A DNA stretch of 64,000 bases, from NCBI GenBank assembly GCA_030824965.1, contig JAPJQV010000002.1:62001-126000 (forward strand). Direction: 5' to 3'. The notes under the pieces were generated by a model. The model was not told the DNA's origin and searched no databases. It saw nothing but the letters and a program-made list of their open reading frames with translations. Positions 9,343 to 18,358 of this stretch are shown here, in pieces; positions within the stretch are counted from its first letter, which is position 1; every line of letters starts with the position of its first letter. The stretch comes from Micavibrio sp. Its GTDB lineage: Bacteria; Pseudomonadota; Alphaproteobacteria; Micavibrionales; Micavibrionaceae. A program made the translations under genes and the position numbers.

Positions 9343-10550
9343 TCGTTATTGTGCCCTATATCGGACGTGATAACGGTTATTTTTTCTTTTTCGCGCCCCG
9401 CCAGCCATAGAACCAGACAATTCAAAATAAAGAGTCCGAAAGTTACGGCTGCCAGTTTCAATCCGGAACCATGAACCAGCGGCGTGACAAAAGCAGATAC
9501 ACCAGCGAATAATACCAGCGTTACAAAACTCATAATCGACGAGGCAAGGCCGCGATTAAGCGGAAAATGGTCCAGCGCTTTGAGCGTCAGGACAGGCGTA
9601 ACGCTGGCTGAGCCGATCATGTAGAAAGCCAAAGGCAAAACCGCCCAGGGCACGCTGGGTGTAAAAAACAGGTTGTAAATTAAGTTAACTGTCACCGCAG
9701 CCAACATTAACGAATAAGCGTATCTTATGCTTTTTTCCGGTGGTATTTTCTCGGCAAAGCGGTGCGACAGGAAAGAGCCGAACATCAGACCCGATACAAC
9801 CGGGATAAAGAGCCATGCGAACTGCGTTTCCTTCAGTTTCAGAATATTAAGGATGAAATCCGGCGCCGAGGTCACATAAACGCAGAGCGCGCCGAAACAC
9901 AGACCGCTGGATAAGGCCAGCAGCCTAAACTGCGCATTGCCCAGAACTTTTATATAATTACCCGTCAGCGTGACTGGATGAAAATGCTGGCGTTGTTCCT
10001 TTGGTAAAGTTTCCGGTAACTGCGTAGAGACAAGCGCCAGCAGCGCAAGGCCAAAAATAACGAGGAAGAAAAAGACGCCCTGCCAGCCGAACCAGATATG
10101 CAGGTAACCGCCCAAGATGGGTGCGATAGCTGGAGCGATGGAAAACAGCATCATGATTTTAGCCATCAGCTTCTGCGCTTCATGTCCTTTGTAGAGATCG
10201 CGGGCGATGGCTTGCGTAATGATAAAGCCCGCTCCGGCGGTTAGGCCTTGCAAAACGCGGCAGGCCAGCAGCCACTCAAAGCTTTGGGCAAAAACGCTGC
10301 CTATAGCAGCAAATACATAAATAATTAATGTCAGGATAGCGATTTTACGGCGACCGAAGGAATCTGAAAGCGCACCATGGAATAACGACATAATGGCCAA
10401 AGCAACGAGATAAAAGCTCAACGTTTTTTGCATTTCGACCATGGTCACGCCGAAATGCTCCGCGAGGGCCGGAAAAGAAGGGAAATATGTGTCGATGGAA
10501 AACGGCCCCAGCATTGCTAAAAGGGCGAGCGTTAATGTCAATTTGTTCAT
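9339..10550 (-). CDS. Bcr/CflA-family drug efflux MFS transporter
   Basis: This inner-membrane antiporter of 403 residues has about twelve hydrophobic segments. The N-terminal LGPFSIDTYFPSFPAL and the loop GALSDSFGRRKIAI (the MFS motif A, between TM2 and TM3) are typical of the Bcr/CflA branch, which exports bicyclomycin, chloramphenicol and related compounds. The motif CRVLQGLTAGAG in TM4 is also characteristic. The substrate cannot be told from sequence. It is convergent with smpB, overlapping it by 4 bases, and is divergently placed relative to the pilin-like gene at 10626. No regulator gene is adjacent. Confidence 0.88.
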   Translation of the reverse strand: MNKLTLTLALLAMLGPFSIDTYFPSFPALAEHFGVTMVEMQKTLSFYLVALAIMSLFHGALSDSFGRRKIAILTLIIYVFAAIGSVFAQSFEWLLACRVLQGLTAGAGFIITQAIARDLYKGHEAQKLMAKIMMLFSIAPAIAPILGGYLHIWFGWQGVFFFLVIFGLALLALVSTQLPETLPKEQRQHFHPVTLTGNYIKVLGNAQFRLLALSSGLCFGALCVYVTSAPDFILNILKLKETQFAWLFIPVVSGLMFGSFLSHRFAEKIPPEKSIRYAYSLMLAAVTVNLIYNLFFTPSVPWAVLPLAFYMIGSASVTPVLTLKALDHFPLNRGLASSIMSFVTLVLFAGVSAFVTPLVHGSGLKLAAVTFGLFILNCLVLWLAGREKEKITVITSDIGHNND

Positions 10551-10625
10551 GAAGTAATTGCAAATAACTACGTGGCTTTGTCAAGGCAACAGAGTATAAT
10601 AATCATATTATGAGAGAGATTTTTA

Positions 10626-11357
10626 ATGACAAAAGAATATCTGAAAAATGAAGGATTCACACTTGTAGAGATGTCGATCGTTTTGATTATTATCGGTTTA
10701 CTGATCGGAGGGGTTTTAAAAGGACAGGAATTATTAGTAAATGCCGGTATTAAATCGACAATGTCCCAGGTAAAAAATTATCAGGCTGCAACAAACACAT
10801 TTTACGATACATACGGTAATTATCCGGGAGATATATCAGGCGCGCTTTATAAGATACCTGCTTGCGCCCAGCTCCCTACATGCGCAGGCGCAGGGGGTAA
10901 TGCGAATGGGATAATTGGAAATGTACTAACGGATTGGAGCAGTCAGGATCAGCCTGCATGGAATAGTGAAGCCACACAATTTTGGATTCATTTAAAACTT
11001 GCAGATTTGATTGACGGCATCTCAGGACAGAATATTGAGGAATGGGGAGATTTATATCCCATAGCCAAAATGGGTGGCGGATTTCAAATATTTTATGCTA
11101 ATGAAACCGGAACTAACCAAGCGCAGGGTCATTACTTTTATCTAAGAAACAAGACAAGTGGTTCGCACGAAAATCCACAGGGAAGACCCTATAATCCTGC
11201 GATTATACCGAGGGTTGACCGCGATTTTGATGATGGATATCCCAATACCGGACAAATTATTTCAGATGATAACTATGGCGAATGCGCCGCAGGAAATCCT
11301 TTGCGCTATATAACAAGTAAAGAACCCAATTGTTTGGCCGCTTTTAAATTCCAATAA
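10626..11357 (+). CDS. Type IV pilin-like protein with prepilin N-terminal methylation motif
   Basis: The N-terminus has a short leader and a class III signal, KNEGFTLVEMSIVLIIIGLL, with the glycine before the cleavage site and glutamate at position 5 of the mature protein, as in type IV pilins and type II pseudopilins. After the hydrophobic helix it reads QVKNYQAATNTFYDTYGNYP, a common pseudopilin continuation. The mature protein is about 230 residues with four cysteines in the globular part. GAGAG-type Shine-Dalgarno bases precede the ATG. No pilus assembly genes are nearby, so it must use an apparatus encoded elsewhere. It is distinct from the SGN-type pilin-like genes further along the window. 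Confidence 0.8.
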   Translation: MTKEYLKNEGFTLVEMSIVLIIIGLLIGGVLKGQELLVNAGIKSTMSQVKNYQAATNTFYDTYGNYPGDISGALYKIPACAQLPTCAGAGGNANGIIGNVLTDWSSQDQPAWNSEATQFWIHLKLADLIDGISGQNIEEWGDLYPIAKMGGGFQIFYANETGTNQAQGHYFYLRNKTSGSHENPQGRPYNPAIIPRVDRDFDDGYPNTGQIISDDNYGECAAGNPLRYITSKEPNCLAAFKFQ

Positions 11358-11360
11358 AAA

Positions 11361-11385
11361 AAACCCGGGATTAAATCCCGGGTTT
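11361..11385. terminator. Bidirectional rho-independent terminator between pilin-like gene and recA
   Basis: An 11-base perfect inverted repeat, AAACCCGGGAT / ATCCCGGGTTT, encloses the loop TAA, with an A-run on the left and T-rich sequence on the right. It sits between the stops of the convergent pilin-like gene and recA and can end transcription in both directions. Confidence 0.9.
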
Positions 11386-11389
11386 AAAT

Positions 11390-12529
11390 TTAAGCAGCTG
11401 ATTTCTTGCCTTTGGCTGGCTTGACTTCGACTATCTCTACCGGACCATCATCGGCTTCCGCCGCTTCGTTTCCTTCAGGTCCTGCCAGCATTGCATCGGC
11501 AATACCGTTTGATTTATCGCGAATTTGCTTTTCAAGTTTTGCCGCGACTTCAGGATTTTCCCTCATAAATGTCTTGGCATTTTCACGGCCTTGGCCAATA
11601 CGTTGACCGTCATAAGCAAACCACGCGCCGGATTTCTCGACAAAACCTGCCTGCACACCCAGATCGATCAATTCACCGGTTTTGGAAATGCCTTCTCCAA
11701 ACATGATATCAAATTCAACCTGACGGAACGGAGGTGCCATCTTGTTTTTAACAACCTTGACGCGCGTCTGGTTACCGACAACGGTTTCTCTGTCCTTGAT
11801 CGACCCGATACGGCGGATATCAAGGCGAACGGATGCATAGAATTTCAGCGCATTTCCACCCGTCGTCGTTTCAGGCGACCCGAACATGACGCCGATTTTC
11901 ATGCGGATCTGGTTGATGAAAATAACGACAGTGTTAGAGCGTGAAATAGATCCCGTTAGTTTGCGGAGAGCCTGCGACATCAAACGCGCCTGCAATCCCA
12001 TGTGACTATCTCCCATTTCACCTTCGAGTTCGGCTCTCGGCACAAGGGCAGCGACTGAGTCGACGACTAGCACGTCTAGCGCTCCCGAGCGCACGAGAGT
12101 ATCGGCGATCTCCAAAGCCTGCTCACCGGCATCCGGCTGGGAGATCAAAAGATTGTCGACATCACAGCCAAGCTTGCGGGCATAGCCCGGGTCAAGCGCA
12201 TGTTCGGCATCGACGATAGCGCAAGTACCGCCCGCTTTTTGCGCTTCGGCAATAATTTGCAAAGCCAAAGTCGTTTTACCGGAAGATTCAGGCCCAAAAA
12301 CCTCGATGATACGGCCACGCGGCACGCCGCCGATACCGAGCGCGATATCAAGGCCAAGAGAACCAGTTGAAATGGCTTCAACTTCCATCTGGGCATTATC
12401 GCCGGTTAATTTCATGATCGAGCCTTTGCCGAAAGCGCGCTCAATCTGAGCCAGGGCGGCATCTAGGGCTTTATTCTTTTCTGCGGGGGAACGGTCCATA
12501 TCTGATCCTTTAAACGGTGTTACGCTCAT
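11390..12529 (-). CDS. recA: Recombinase RecA
   Basis: RecA forms filaments on single-stranded DNA, drives homologous strand exchange and triggers LexA self-cleavage. The 379-residue protein has the Walker A motif GPESSGKT at residues 79-86, Walker B in LDVLVVDSVAALVP, and the L2-region signature FINQIRMKIGVMFG. The C-terminal tail is acidic, then lysine-rich (KPAKGKKSAA), as often seen in alphaproteobacteria. The ATG at 12529 gives MSVTPFKGSDMDR; the second ATG, at residue 11, is an alternative start. An SOS operator lies about 80-90 bases upstream. RecA is directly relevant to the large direct repeats found later in the window, which are potential substrates for it. Confidence 0.98.
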   Translation of the reverse strand: MSVTPFKGSDMDRSPAEKNKALDAALAQIERAFGKGSIMKLTGDNAQMEVEAISTGSLGLDIALGIGGVPRGRIIEVFGPESSGKTTLALQIIAEAQKAGGTCAIVDAEHALDPGYARKLGCDVDNLLISQPDAGEQALEIADTLVRSGALDVLVVDSVAALVPRAELEGEMGDSHMGLQARLMSQALRKLTGSISRSNTVVIFINQIRMKIGVMFGSPETTTGGNALKFYASVRLDIRRIGSIKDRETVVGNQTRVKVVKNKMAPPFRQVEFDIMFGEGISKTGELIDLGVQAGFVEKSGAWFAYDGQRIGQGRENAKTFMRENPEVAAKLEKQIRDKSNGIADAMLAGPEGNEAAEADDGPVEIVEVKPAKGKKSAA

Positions 12530-12606
12530 AATTATCTCCTGTTTTGACTGATTCTGCTCTGTCTGAATACAAGAACATTTGTACTTATTTTGTTCTTATT
12601 TGTAAA

Positions 12607-12621
12607 GAACGAAAATGGAAC
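12607..12621 (-). promoter_or_regulatory. LexA (SOS) operator upstream of recA
   Basis: The plus strand reads GAAC-GAAAATG-GAAC, so the recA strand reads GTTC-N7-GTTC, the LexA operator consensus of alphaproteobacteria. It lies 78-92 bases upstream of the recA start codon, a reasonable position for repression. A further GAAC at 12573 and a GTTC at 12592 may belong to the same regulatory region. Confidence 0.8.
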
Positions 12622-12629
12622 AATCTGAA

Positions 12630-12644
12630 TTAATCTTGATTTAA
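12630..12644. promoter_or_regulatory. Candidate CtrA-binding site (TTAA-N7-TTAA)
   Basis: A perfect TTAA-TCTTGAT-TTAA match to the alphaproteobacterial CtrA full site lies 24 bases before the ATG of the small gene at 12668, in the recA / small-gene divergent interval. About one such match per window is expected by chance, but this was the only intergenic exact match I found, and cckA, the kinase that feeds CtrA, is the next gene on. Binding is an inference. Confidence 0.4.
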
Positions 12645-12667
12645 CGTAATATAAGTATGCTTTGATC

Positions 12668-13003
12668 ATGGCAGAGATCAAACCCAGGCAGAATACAAAT
12701 TCCCAAGCTGTAAGACTTAGCGAGATTGATCTGACGAATGTTTTCGGCAAAGCCGCCACTAATTTTCAAAACGATATTCAAAATTTACAAAACTTCCTGA
12801 AAGAAATGCCTGTGATCGGCGAAATGATCGAAGCATGGAAGGGCGGGGCCGATTTTAACAAGCTTGGCGAAATATTTACTCATAGCTTGTCGGAAGGCAT
12901 GCAAAAACTCGGTATAGATAATCTGACATCTCCTTCTGCTCCGCAATCTAAAAGCGCGTCTGCCCCGCAGACATCATCGCCTGTGCCTATAATCGAACCT
13001 TAA
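12668..13003 (+). CDS. Small hypothetical protein (111 aa)
   Basis: I do not recognise this protein. It has a polar N-terminus, a central predicted helical region (FGKAATNFQNDIQNLQNFLK, then GEMIEAWKGGADFNKL) and a low-complexity Ser/Pro/Ala tail (SAPQSKSASAPQTSSP). There is no signal peptide or membrane segment, so it is probably cytoplasmic. The frame can be extended 6 bases to a TTG at 12662, but the ATG at 12668 is the natural start. It is transcribed divergently from recA, with a CtrA-like box just upstream, and is convergent with cckA. Function unknown; a cell-cycle-regulated small protein is one possibility. Confidence 0.55.
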   Translation: MAEIKPRQNTNSQAVRLSEIDLTNVFGKAATNFQNDIQNLQNFLKEMPVIGEMIEAWKGGADFNKLGEIFTHSLSEGMQKLGIDNLTSPSAPQSKSASAPQTSSPVPIIEP

Positions 13004-13070
13004 TTCTCCTTTTATATTTGCTGATAATGTGTGCTTTTAAATAAGAAGAGAATGCGGAAATTAATTCCCG

Positions 13071-15569
13071 CTATTCATCCAGTACTTCTTTGACCTTAGC
13101 CGCCAATTGCTTGAGAGAGAACGGTTTAGGCAGGAAATGGATGCCGTCGCCCATCTGGTCTTTGAGTTTTTCTTCCGTATAACCGGAAACGAAAATGATT
13201 TTGAGGGTCGGCATTTCTTCGCGAATTTGTTTGGCTAATGTCGGGCCATCCATCCCGGGCATGATGACGTCGGTAATCATCAGATCTATAGGCTTTGTCA
13301 GGGATTTAAATTTCGTCCATCCCGCCTCGCCGCTTTCTGCCGCTTCCACTTCATAGCCTTTATTAGTAAGCGCACGCGTAGAGAAAGTACGCACCGCATC
13401 TTCATCTTCTACCAGCAGGATACGCGCCGTTCCGGTCAGGTCGCCGACCGCTTCTTCCAATGCAGGCCGTGCCGCGTCATCCTGCTCCATTTCGTTCAGG
13501 CGCGGCAGGTATATGCTGAATTGCGTTCCGACGCCAACCTCGGAATGAACGGTTAAGTAACCGCCTGTCTGGCGCACGATCCCGAACACGGTAGCAAGCC
13601 CAAGACCCGTTCCCTGCCCGACATCTTTTGTCGTAAAGAACGGTTCGAAAATTCGTTGCATGATCTCCGGCGGAATCCCTGTACCAGTATCGGTGACTTC
13701 GATTTTCACCCAATGTCCTGGCGGCATGATATCAGCGCCCAGCGTCAGGGAGTCCGTGTTGGTAAAATGGCTCGTTTTGATCGTCAGGGTCCCGCCTTCT
13801 GGCATGGCGTCCCGGGCATTGACCGCCATATTGACGAGAACTTGTTCCATTTGCCCACCATCGACCTTGACATAGCCGAGGTCCTGACCGTGGATCATTT
13901 TCAATTCTATATGCGCACCGATCAAACGGCGCATCAGATGCGTCAACTCCGTCAATATGTCGGTAATATCCTGCACTTTAGGCCGCAATGTCTGCTGGCG
14001 AGAGAAAGCCAATAATTGACGAACCAGATTTGTCGCGCGGTTGGAGTTCTGCTTGATCTGCTGAATATCCGAAAAAGACGGATCGCCGGGTTTATGACGA
14101 AGAAGCAGTAGGTCACAAAACCCGATCATCGCGGTCAGTAGGTTGTTAAAGTCATGCGCGATACCGCCCGCCAATTGACCGACAGCCTGCATTTTTTGCG
14201 ACTGGATAAACTGGTTTTCAAGATTTTTCTGTTGTGTAAGATCGATAAAGTGCAAGGCCAGCTTATCGCTGTCCGTAAATTTACGCGCATACATACGGGC
14301 AGGAATAATTGTCTTTGCGCTTTCAGACCATAGGCGGATTTCAAGCGGCTCGGATGTTTCTTCTTCCTGACGCAGCAGGTTGAGATTGAGCATAACGTTT
14401 TGCCAGTCGTCCTTATCTACGACGTCCGAGAAAGAATGCCCTTCGATATGAGAGAGCGTTTTCTTTAACAAATCCGCAAAAACAATATTGCATTCTTCGA
14501 CAACAAGTTCGGAATTAATAATCGCAATACCGAGCGGCGCTTCCTTGAAGAATTTTCTGAACCGGTCTTCGGATTCTTCCAGAGCTTGACGCATCGCGCG
14601 TTCCGCCGTCAAATCGTGAACGATGCCACGTGTACGAACACGTCCGTCGAATTCATGTACAACCGTCTGATTGATTGTCGCCAGGAATACACGCCCACCC
14701 GGACCTTTCATTCGCACTTCCGCGACCTGGCGTGCGCCACCGTCTTCTTTTATATCATAAGGAGCGGCATTTTCAGGCGGGTCCATCAGGAAATGATGCA
14801 ATTCACCGTTCCACAAAATATTTTCAAGATCTGCGCCAAGCCAGCGCACCAGTGTCGCATTCACAAACACGAAACGGCCACGCTCATCGACCGAGAAAAA
14901 TCCGACAGGCGCGTTATCGGTAAAGTCTATTAGCTTCTCACGTTCTTCACTGATTGAGCGGTTACGAACAAATTCATCCGTAATGTCGTCAAGCCGCCAA
15001 TGGATATACCCCGCCCAACCCGGTACCGGCTGAGCCAGAACCCGCATCCATAACTCATGATCGCCACGGGCGATCTTCAGATCCGCATGATCGCTTAACC
15101 CCCTATGCGCCTGATCGGCGAGTGTCTTAAAATGCGAACGGTTCTCTTCCGTATCGGAAAAAATAGCCAATAGTGTATCGTAACTTGTACCTCCATGGTT
15201 CTTGCACATCGCATCGAAGCGTCCGTTCGATAATACGACATCATTGGAACTATCCGTAATCAACCTGGCACCTTGAGACGCTTCCAGTATTTCAATCAGC
15301 AAAGCGCGCTGTTTTTCCTGCGGAGAAAAGAACTTGATGACGAGTTGGATGGCATAACCGCCAAGCAGCGCACCTAAGAGCAGAAGAATGAAAACAAAGA
15401 GAACTGTTTCGTGAACCTGTAGCGCTCGCATCGTCGCGACACAAAAACCGACATAAGCGATTGCGGTCAGCACAATGCTCCAGGCACTGGCGGCGCGGTT
15501 GGCCTTGGTCCCTGCCGAATGCTCGGGCTTATGATGGCGGCGGATGAATTCGGCGTGATCTAGGGTCAT
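13071..15569 (-). CDS. cckA: Cell-cycle hybrid histidine kinase CckA
   Basis: CckA is the membrane hybrid kinase/phosphatase that, through ChpT, controls the response regulator CtrA in alphaproteobacteria. Two transmembrane helices near residues 30-80 are followed by PAS-like domains (about 90-200, 215-325 and 335-450). The dimerisation and phosphoacceptor segment is GGIAHDFNNLLTAMIGF, with His472. The ATPase domain shows NMAVNARDAMPEGG and DTGTGIPPE, with the G2 box GTGLGLATVFGIV. A C-terminal receiver domain has the phosphoacceptor Asp767 in ITDVIMPGMDG. The 832-residue length and domain order match the family. In this lineage CckA-CtrA commonly controls motility, which fits the neighbouring flagellar locus. 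Confidence 0.92.
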   Translation of the reverse strand: MTLDHAEFIRRHHKPEHSAGTKANRAASAWSIVLTAIAYVGFCVATMRALQVHETVLFVFILLLLGALLGGYAIQLVIKFFSPQEKQRALLIEILEASQGARLITDSSNDVVLSNGRFDAMCKNHGGTSYDTLLAIFSDTEENRSHFKTLADQAHRGLSDHADLKIARGDHELWMRVLAQPVPGWAGYIHWRLDDITDEFVRNRSISEEREKLIDFTDNAPVGFFSVDERGRFVFVNATLVRWLGADLENILWNGELHHFLMDPPENAAPYDIKEDGGARQVAEVRMKGPGGRVFLATINQTVVHEFDGRVRTRGIVHDLTAERAMRQALEESEDRFRKFFKEAPLGIAIINSELVVEECNIVFADLLKKTLSHIEGHSFSDVVDKDDWQNVMLNLNLLRQEEETSEPLEIRLWSESAKTIIPARMYARKFTDSDKLALHFIDLTQQKNLENQFIQSQKMQAVGQLAGGIAHDFNNLLTAMIGFCDLLLLRHKPGDPSFSDIQQIKQNSNRATNLVRQLLAFSRQQTLRPKVQDITDILTELTHLMRRLIGAHIELKMIHGQDLGYVKVDGGQMEQVLVNMAVNARDAMPEGGTLTIKTSHFTNTDSLTLGADIMPPGHWVKIEVTDTGTGIPPEIMQRIFEPFFTTKDVGQGTGLGLATVFGIVRQTGGYLTVHSEVGVGTQFSIYLPRLNEMEQDDAARPALEEAVGDLTGTARILLVEDEDAVRTFSTRALTNKGYEVEAAESGEAGWTKFKSLTKPIDLMITDVIMPGMDGPTLAKQIREEMPTLKIIFVSGYTEEKLKDQMGDGIHFLPKPFSLKQLAAKVKEVLDE

Positions 15570-15634
15570 GCCGAGAGTGTGCCATAAGCCCTTGTGATAG
15601 TAAACGCCATCGGTTTCTTATAAAACAACCGGAA

Positions 15635-18268
15635 TTAAGGAGCAGATGTCCGGTATCCTGTGGTCGTAAGGGTAGAACTTGTAGCCAGCGTCTGTCCCGC
15701 AGCGGGACCCGTTGCCTGTCCCCACCAGTTCTGCTGGGCCCGAACAGTAAGTGTTCCGCCCCAACTCCTGAAATCCTTGTAAGTGCTCGAATTTGCCAGG
15801 CGGTTTCCGAAGAAGCTGTTCTGTCCTGTGCTCAAGCCGGCACCGCCAAAATCAACCAGACCCGTGAAATTGGCACCTGTGCCTTCACGGACATAAACCC
15901 CATCTCCCTGGCTTCCCGTCACTGTAGTTCCTTGAACCCTGACATTGCCTATAGTCGAACTCGAATTGGTTGCAATAATAGTCAAGGCACCGTATGTACC
16001 GAGGCCAGTATCCTTGACCATGGAATCGAGAATAGTAACCGGACCGATACGGCCGCCAACTGCGGCCAGGATCATGATACCCGTCGAACTATTGTCTTCA
16101 CTCCAGTGGTTCGTGATATTCAAATTGCTTATAAGACCCGCAGCCTGGCTATCAACACTCAAACCCGTTCCGTTATTATTGGTAATATTGTCCAGTAGAG
16201 AAACAGACGTATAAGTTGCGTTATTGGCTGCAATCGATATGCCTCCATAGGTACTGCCCGTTACCAGATTTTCATTTAATGCAAGCGCCGCAAGCGATGC
16301 GGTCGAGGCTGAAGATATATATATCCCGTTCACAGAATCACTGACTTCATTCCTGTCAATTGATAATGAATTTATACTGCTCCCGGCATCCGAGTTTCCT
16401 ACATAGATGCCGACATTGTCAGCCCCGTCAATTTCATTATCCTCTATAGATACTATCCCGGTATAGTCGCCTCCTGATGAGGCCTGTACGCATACGGAGC
16501 ATCTGACATTCTCGAATAAATTCTCTGATATAGTTATATCTTCAACGGCAGCGCTGTTTGAAGCCAACGTAAAAACACCTGCATGATTTGCAAGTACGGC
16601 ACCAGTTATCTTCAACTCGTTATCATTGATCAGCGTATCGGATATCACCGAACCTATTCCGTCAGCCGATACATAAATCGATTTCTCGGTAAAATCAGAA
16701 AGTTGGTTTCCAGATATCTCTACATCATCAATGCTGCCGCCATTGATCGAAGATACACGCAGTGAATTATAATTGCCCGTAAAGCTATTGCCGTGAATAA
16801 ACGCCCCCGTAACGCTTCCATTATCAGCCTGCAAAGACAGGCCGGCTGCTGTATTGTTATCAAAATCAATATTGGAAACGCGTAGATTATCGACATTTAA
16901 AGCGCGCAGGCCGTTCCCACCATTGCCACTAAGCGTGAGCCCAGATAGAGAAACATTATCGCCGGTAACTAAAATTCCATCCGCAGAGGCATTCTGCACA
17001 GAAAGACCCTGCACCTCAACATTATCGCCTGAAATCGTCAATCCGTTACCGGCCATGTTTGATATAACAGAATTGCCGCTTGCTGCTTTTAGCAGCACAC
17101 CATCAAACGAGTTGCCGCCAGCATTAAAGCGCGTTCCGTCAAAACTGAAATCAACACCGGATCCAATGAGTCTCATTCCTTCATAGGCAAGAGTTACGCC
17201 ATGATCCTGGTAATTGGATGTACCGTCCCCGCGCCCGATATAAATAATGTCATGATCCGACGCGAGCGCTTCCGCATTCGCCAGTTCACGGAAAGGATTT
17301 GTAATAGAGCCATCGCCTGCGGATGTATTACTATTATCTACATAATAGACTTTCTGGGCCTGGCCGGATTCTATGTTTGTAACAGCAATATTCTTCTGCC
17401 CCAGTTCTTCGATATGGGCATTCGATACAATATCCACATCACGCTCAGGTGCTTCATCAAGACGTGAATACAGCCCATGCTTCCTGAAGGACTTCTTGGC
17501 CGGAAATCTTAACGTCAACTCTGCAAAGCTTTGCGTACCCCGAACGTCATCCTTTTGAATTCGGGCTCCAACCGATAGGTTTTCATTTATGTCCGCCTGA
17601 AAACGTCCACGGATACCTTCGACATCTTCAGATTGATCGCCATAAAACCCGTATACAGCTCCAAAAATACGAAAACTGTCCAGTTGATCTTCGAAAATCG
17701 GCAATCTTTGTCCCAGTTCGAGATCAAATCCTGTTAATGGCTCCTCAATCTGGTTAGCGCCCAGCTCATCATAATAAATTCCGGTATCTGCCAGATAAGG
17801 CCCACTTTGTCCGGGAGCTTCAATCTGCCATCTCTTTTTTCCTGACAAAGGTATGTAGGCGTTCATGCGCAAATCATGGTCTTCTCTCATAATTTCACCA
17901 CCCAGAGTCATCTGATGAAATGTATTGCCGTAGCTTGTTTTACGACGATCGAAATAAGCATAAGCGCCCGTTATCGCATCAATCTTAGGAACAAGCTCCC
18001 TGTAACCAACCCCAAAATTACCTTCTTCGTTATCAATATCATCCTGCATAAAACGGAGATCTGAATACAATACTTGCCCATTATAGGAGTCTTGCTTTAA
18101 GGGAATCCAGGCTTCGATTACGCTTATATTGCGCTTATTTCCCAGTTTTCCATTTAATTCAATTCGAGGCGCAAGTTCGGGGCGGAATGTTTCTTCACAC
18201 AGCGAAGGCTGCGCAAACCATGCGCTGAAGAGCATTGTAGATAATAAAAGTCTCCCCAGATTTTTCAT
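15635..18268 (-). CDS. Inverse-autotransporter-like outer-membrane protein with beta-helix passenger
   Basis: This 877-residue protein has a signal peptide (to about residue 24, ending SLC before EETF). An N-terminal ~250-residue region of alternating beta strands follows, with GNFGVGYRELVP, ITGAYAYFDRR and NTFHQMTLGGEI; this resembles the inverse autotransporter (intimin-type) beta barrel. From about residue 300 it begins YYVDNSNTSAGDGSITNPFR, a typical parallel beta-helix entry, and continues with irregular ~22-residue coils rich in N, G, S and D to the end, near QNWWG. The barrel-first, passenger-last order suggests a surface-exposed C-terminal beta-helix. It could be an adhesin or a carbohydrate-active protein; no catalytic motif is recognisable. 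It ends 65 bases from cckA. Confidence 0.7.
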   Translation of the reverse strand: MKNLGRLLLSTMLFSAWFAQPSLCEETFRPELAPRIELNGKLGNKRNISVIEAWIPLKQDSYNGQVLYSDLRFMQDDIDNEEGNFGVGYRELVPKIDAITGAYAYFDRRKTSYGNTFHQMTLGGEIMREDHDLRMNAYIPLSGKKRWQIEAPGQSGPYLADTGIYYDELGANQIEEPLTGFDLELGQRLPIFEDQLDSFRIFGAVYGFYGDQSEDVEGIRGRFQADINENLSVGARIQKDDVRGTQSFAELTLRFPAKKSFRKHGLYSRLDEAPERDVDIVSNAHIEELGQKNIAVTNIESGQAQKVYYVDNSNTSAGDGSITNPFRELANAEALASDHDIIYIGRGDGTSNYQDHGVTLAYEGMRLIGSGVDFSFDGTRFNAGGNSFDGVLLKAASGNSVISNMAGNGLTISGDNVEVQGLSVQNASADGILVTGDNVSLSGLTLSGNGGNGLRALNVDNLRVSNIDFDNNTAAGLSLQADNGSVTGAFIHGNSFTGNYNSLRVSSINGGSIDDVEISGNQLSDFTEKSIYVSADGIGSVISDTLINDNELKITGAVLANHAGVFTLASNSAAVEDITISENLFENVRCSVCVQASSGGDYTGIVSIEDNEIDGADNVGIYVGNSDAGSSINSLSIDRNEVSDSVNGIYISSASTASLAALALNENLVTGSTYGGISIAANNATYTSVSLLDNITNNNGTGLSVDSQAAGLISNLNITNHWSEDNSSTGIMILAAVGGRIGPVTILDSMVKDTGLGTYGALTIIATNSSSTIGNVRVQGTTVTGSQGDGVYVREGTGANFTGLVDFGGAGLSTGQNSFFGNRLANSSTYKDFRSWGGTLTVRAQQNWWGQATGPAAGQTLATSSTLTTTGYRTSAP

Positions 18269-18358
18269 GATCCATAAAACTTATAATACGAAAAACAAGC
18301 ATTTTATTAAAAAGCATTATAATTAAATTTCTTTAAATTTCCTTAAAGACGCAGCCAT

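Noticed and set aside
12573..12584. GAACATTTGTAC near recA as a Bacillus-type LexA box
   Set aside because: It has one mismatch to GAACNNNNGTTC, and the organism is an alphaproteobacterium with a clear GTTC-N7-GTTC site nearby.
13052..13069. GCGG-AAATTAATTC-CCGC hairpin after cckA as a terminator
   Set aside because: It is a fair palindrome but has no T-run on the cckA strand; termination there is not supported.
18318..18352. TTAA repeats (ATTAAATTTCTTTAAATTTCC) between flhB and the beta-helix gene as a CtrA site
   Set aside because: The spacing between TTAA halves is 6, not 7; the row of repeats looks like simple AT-rich sequence.
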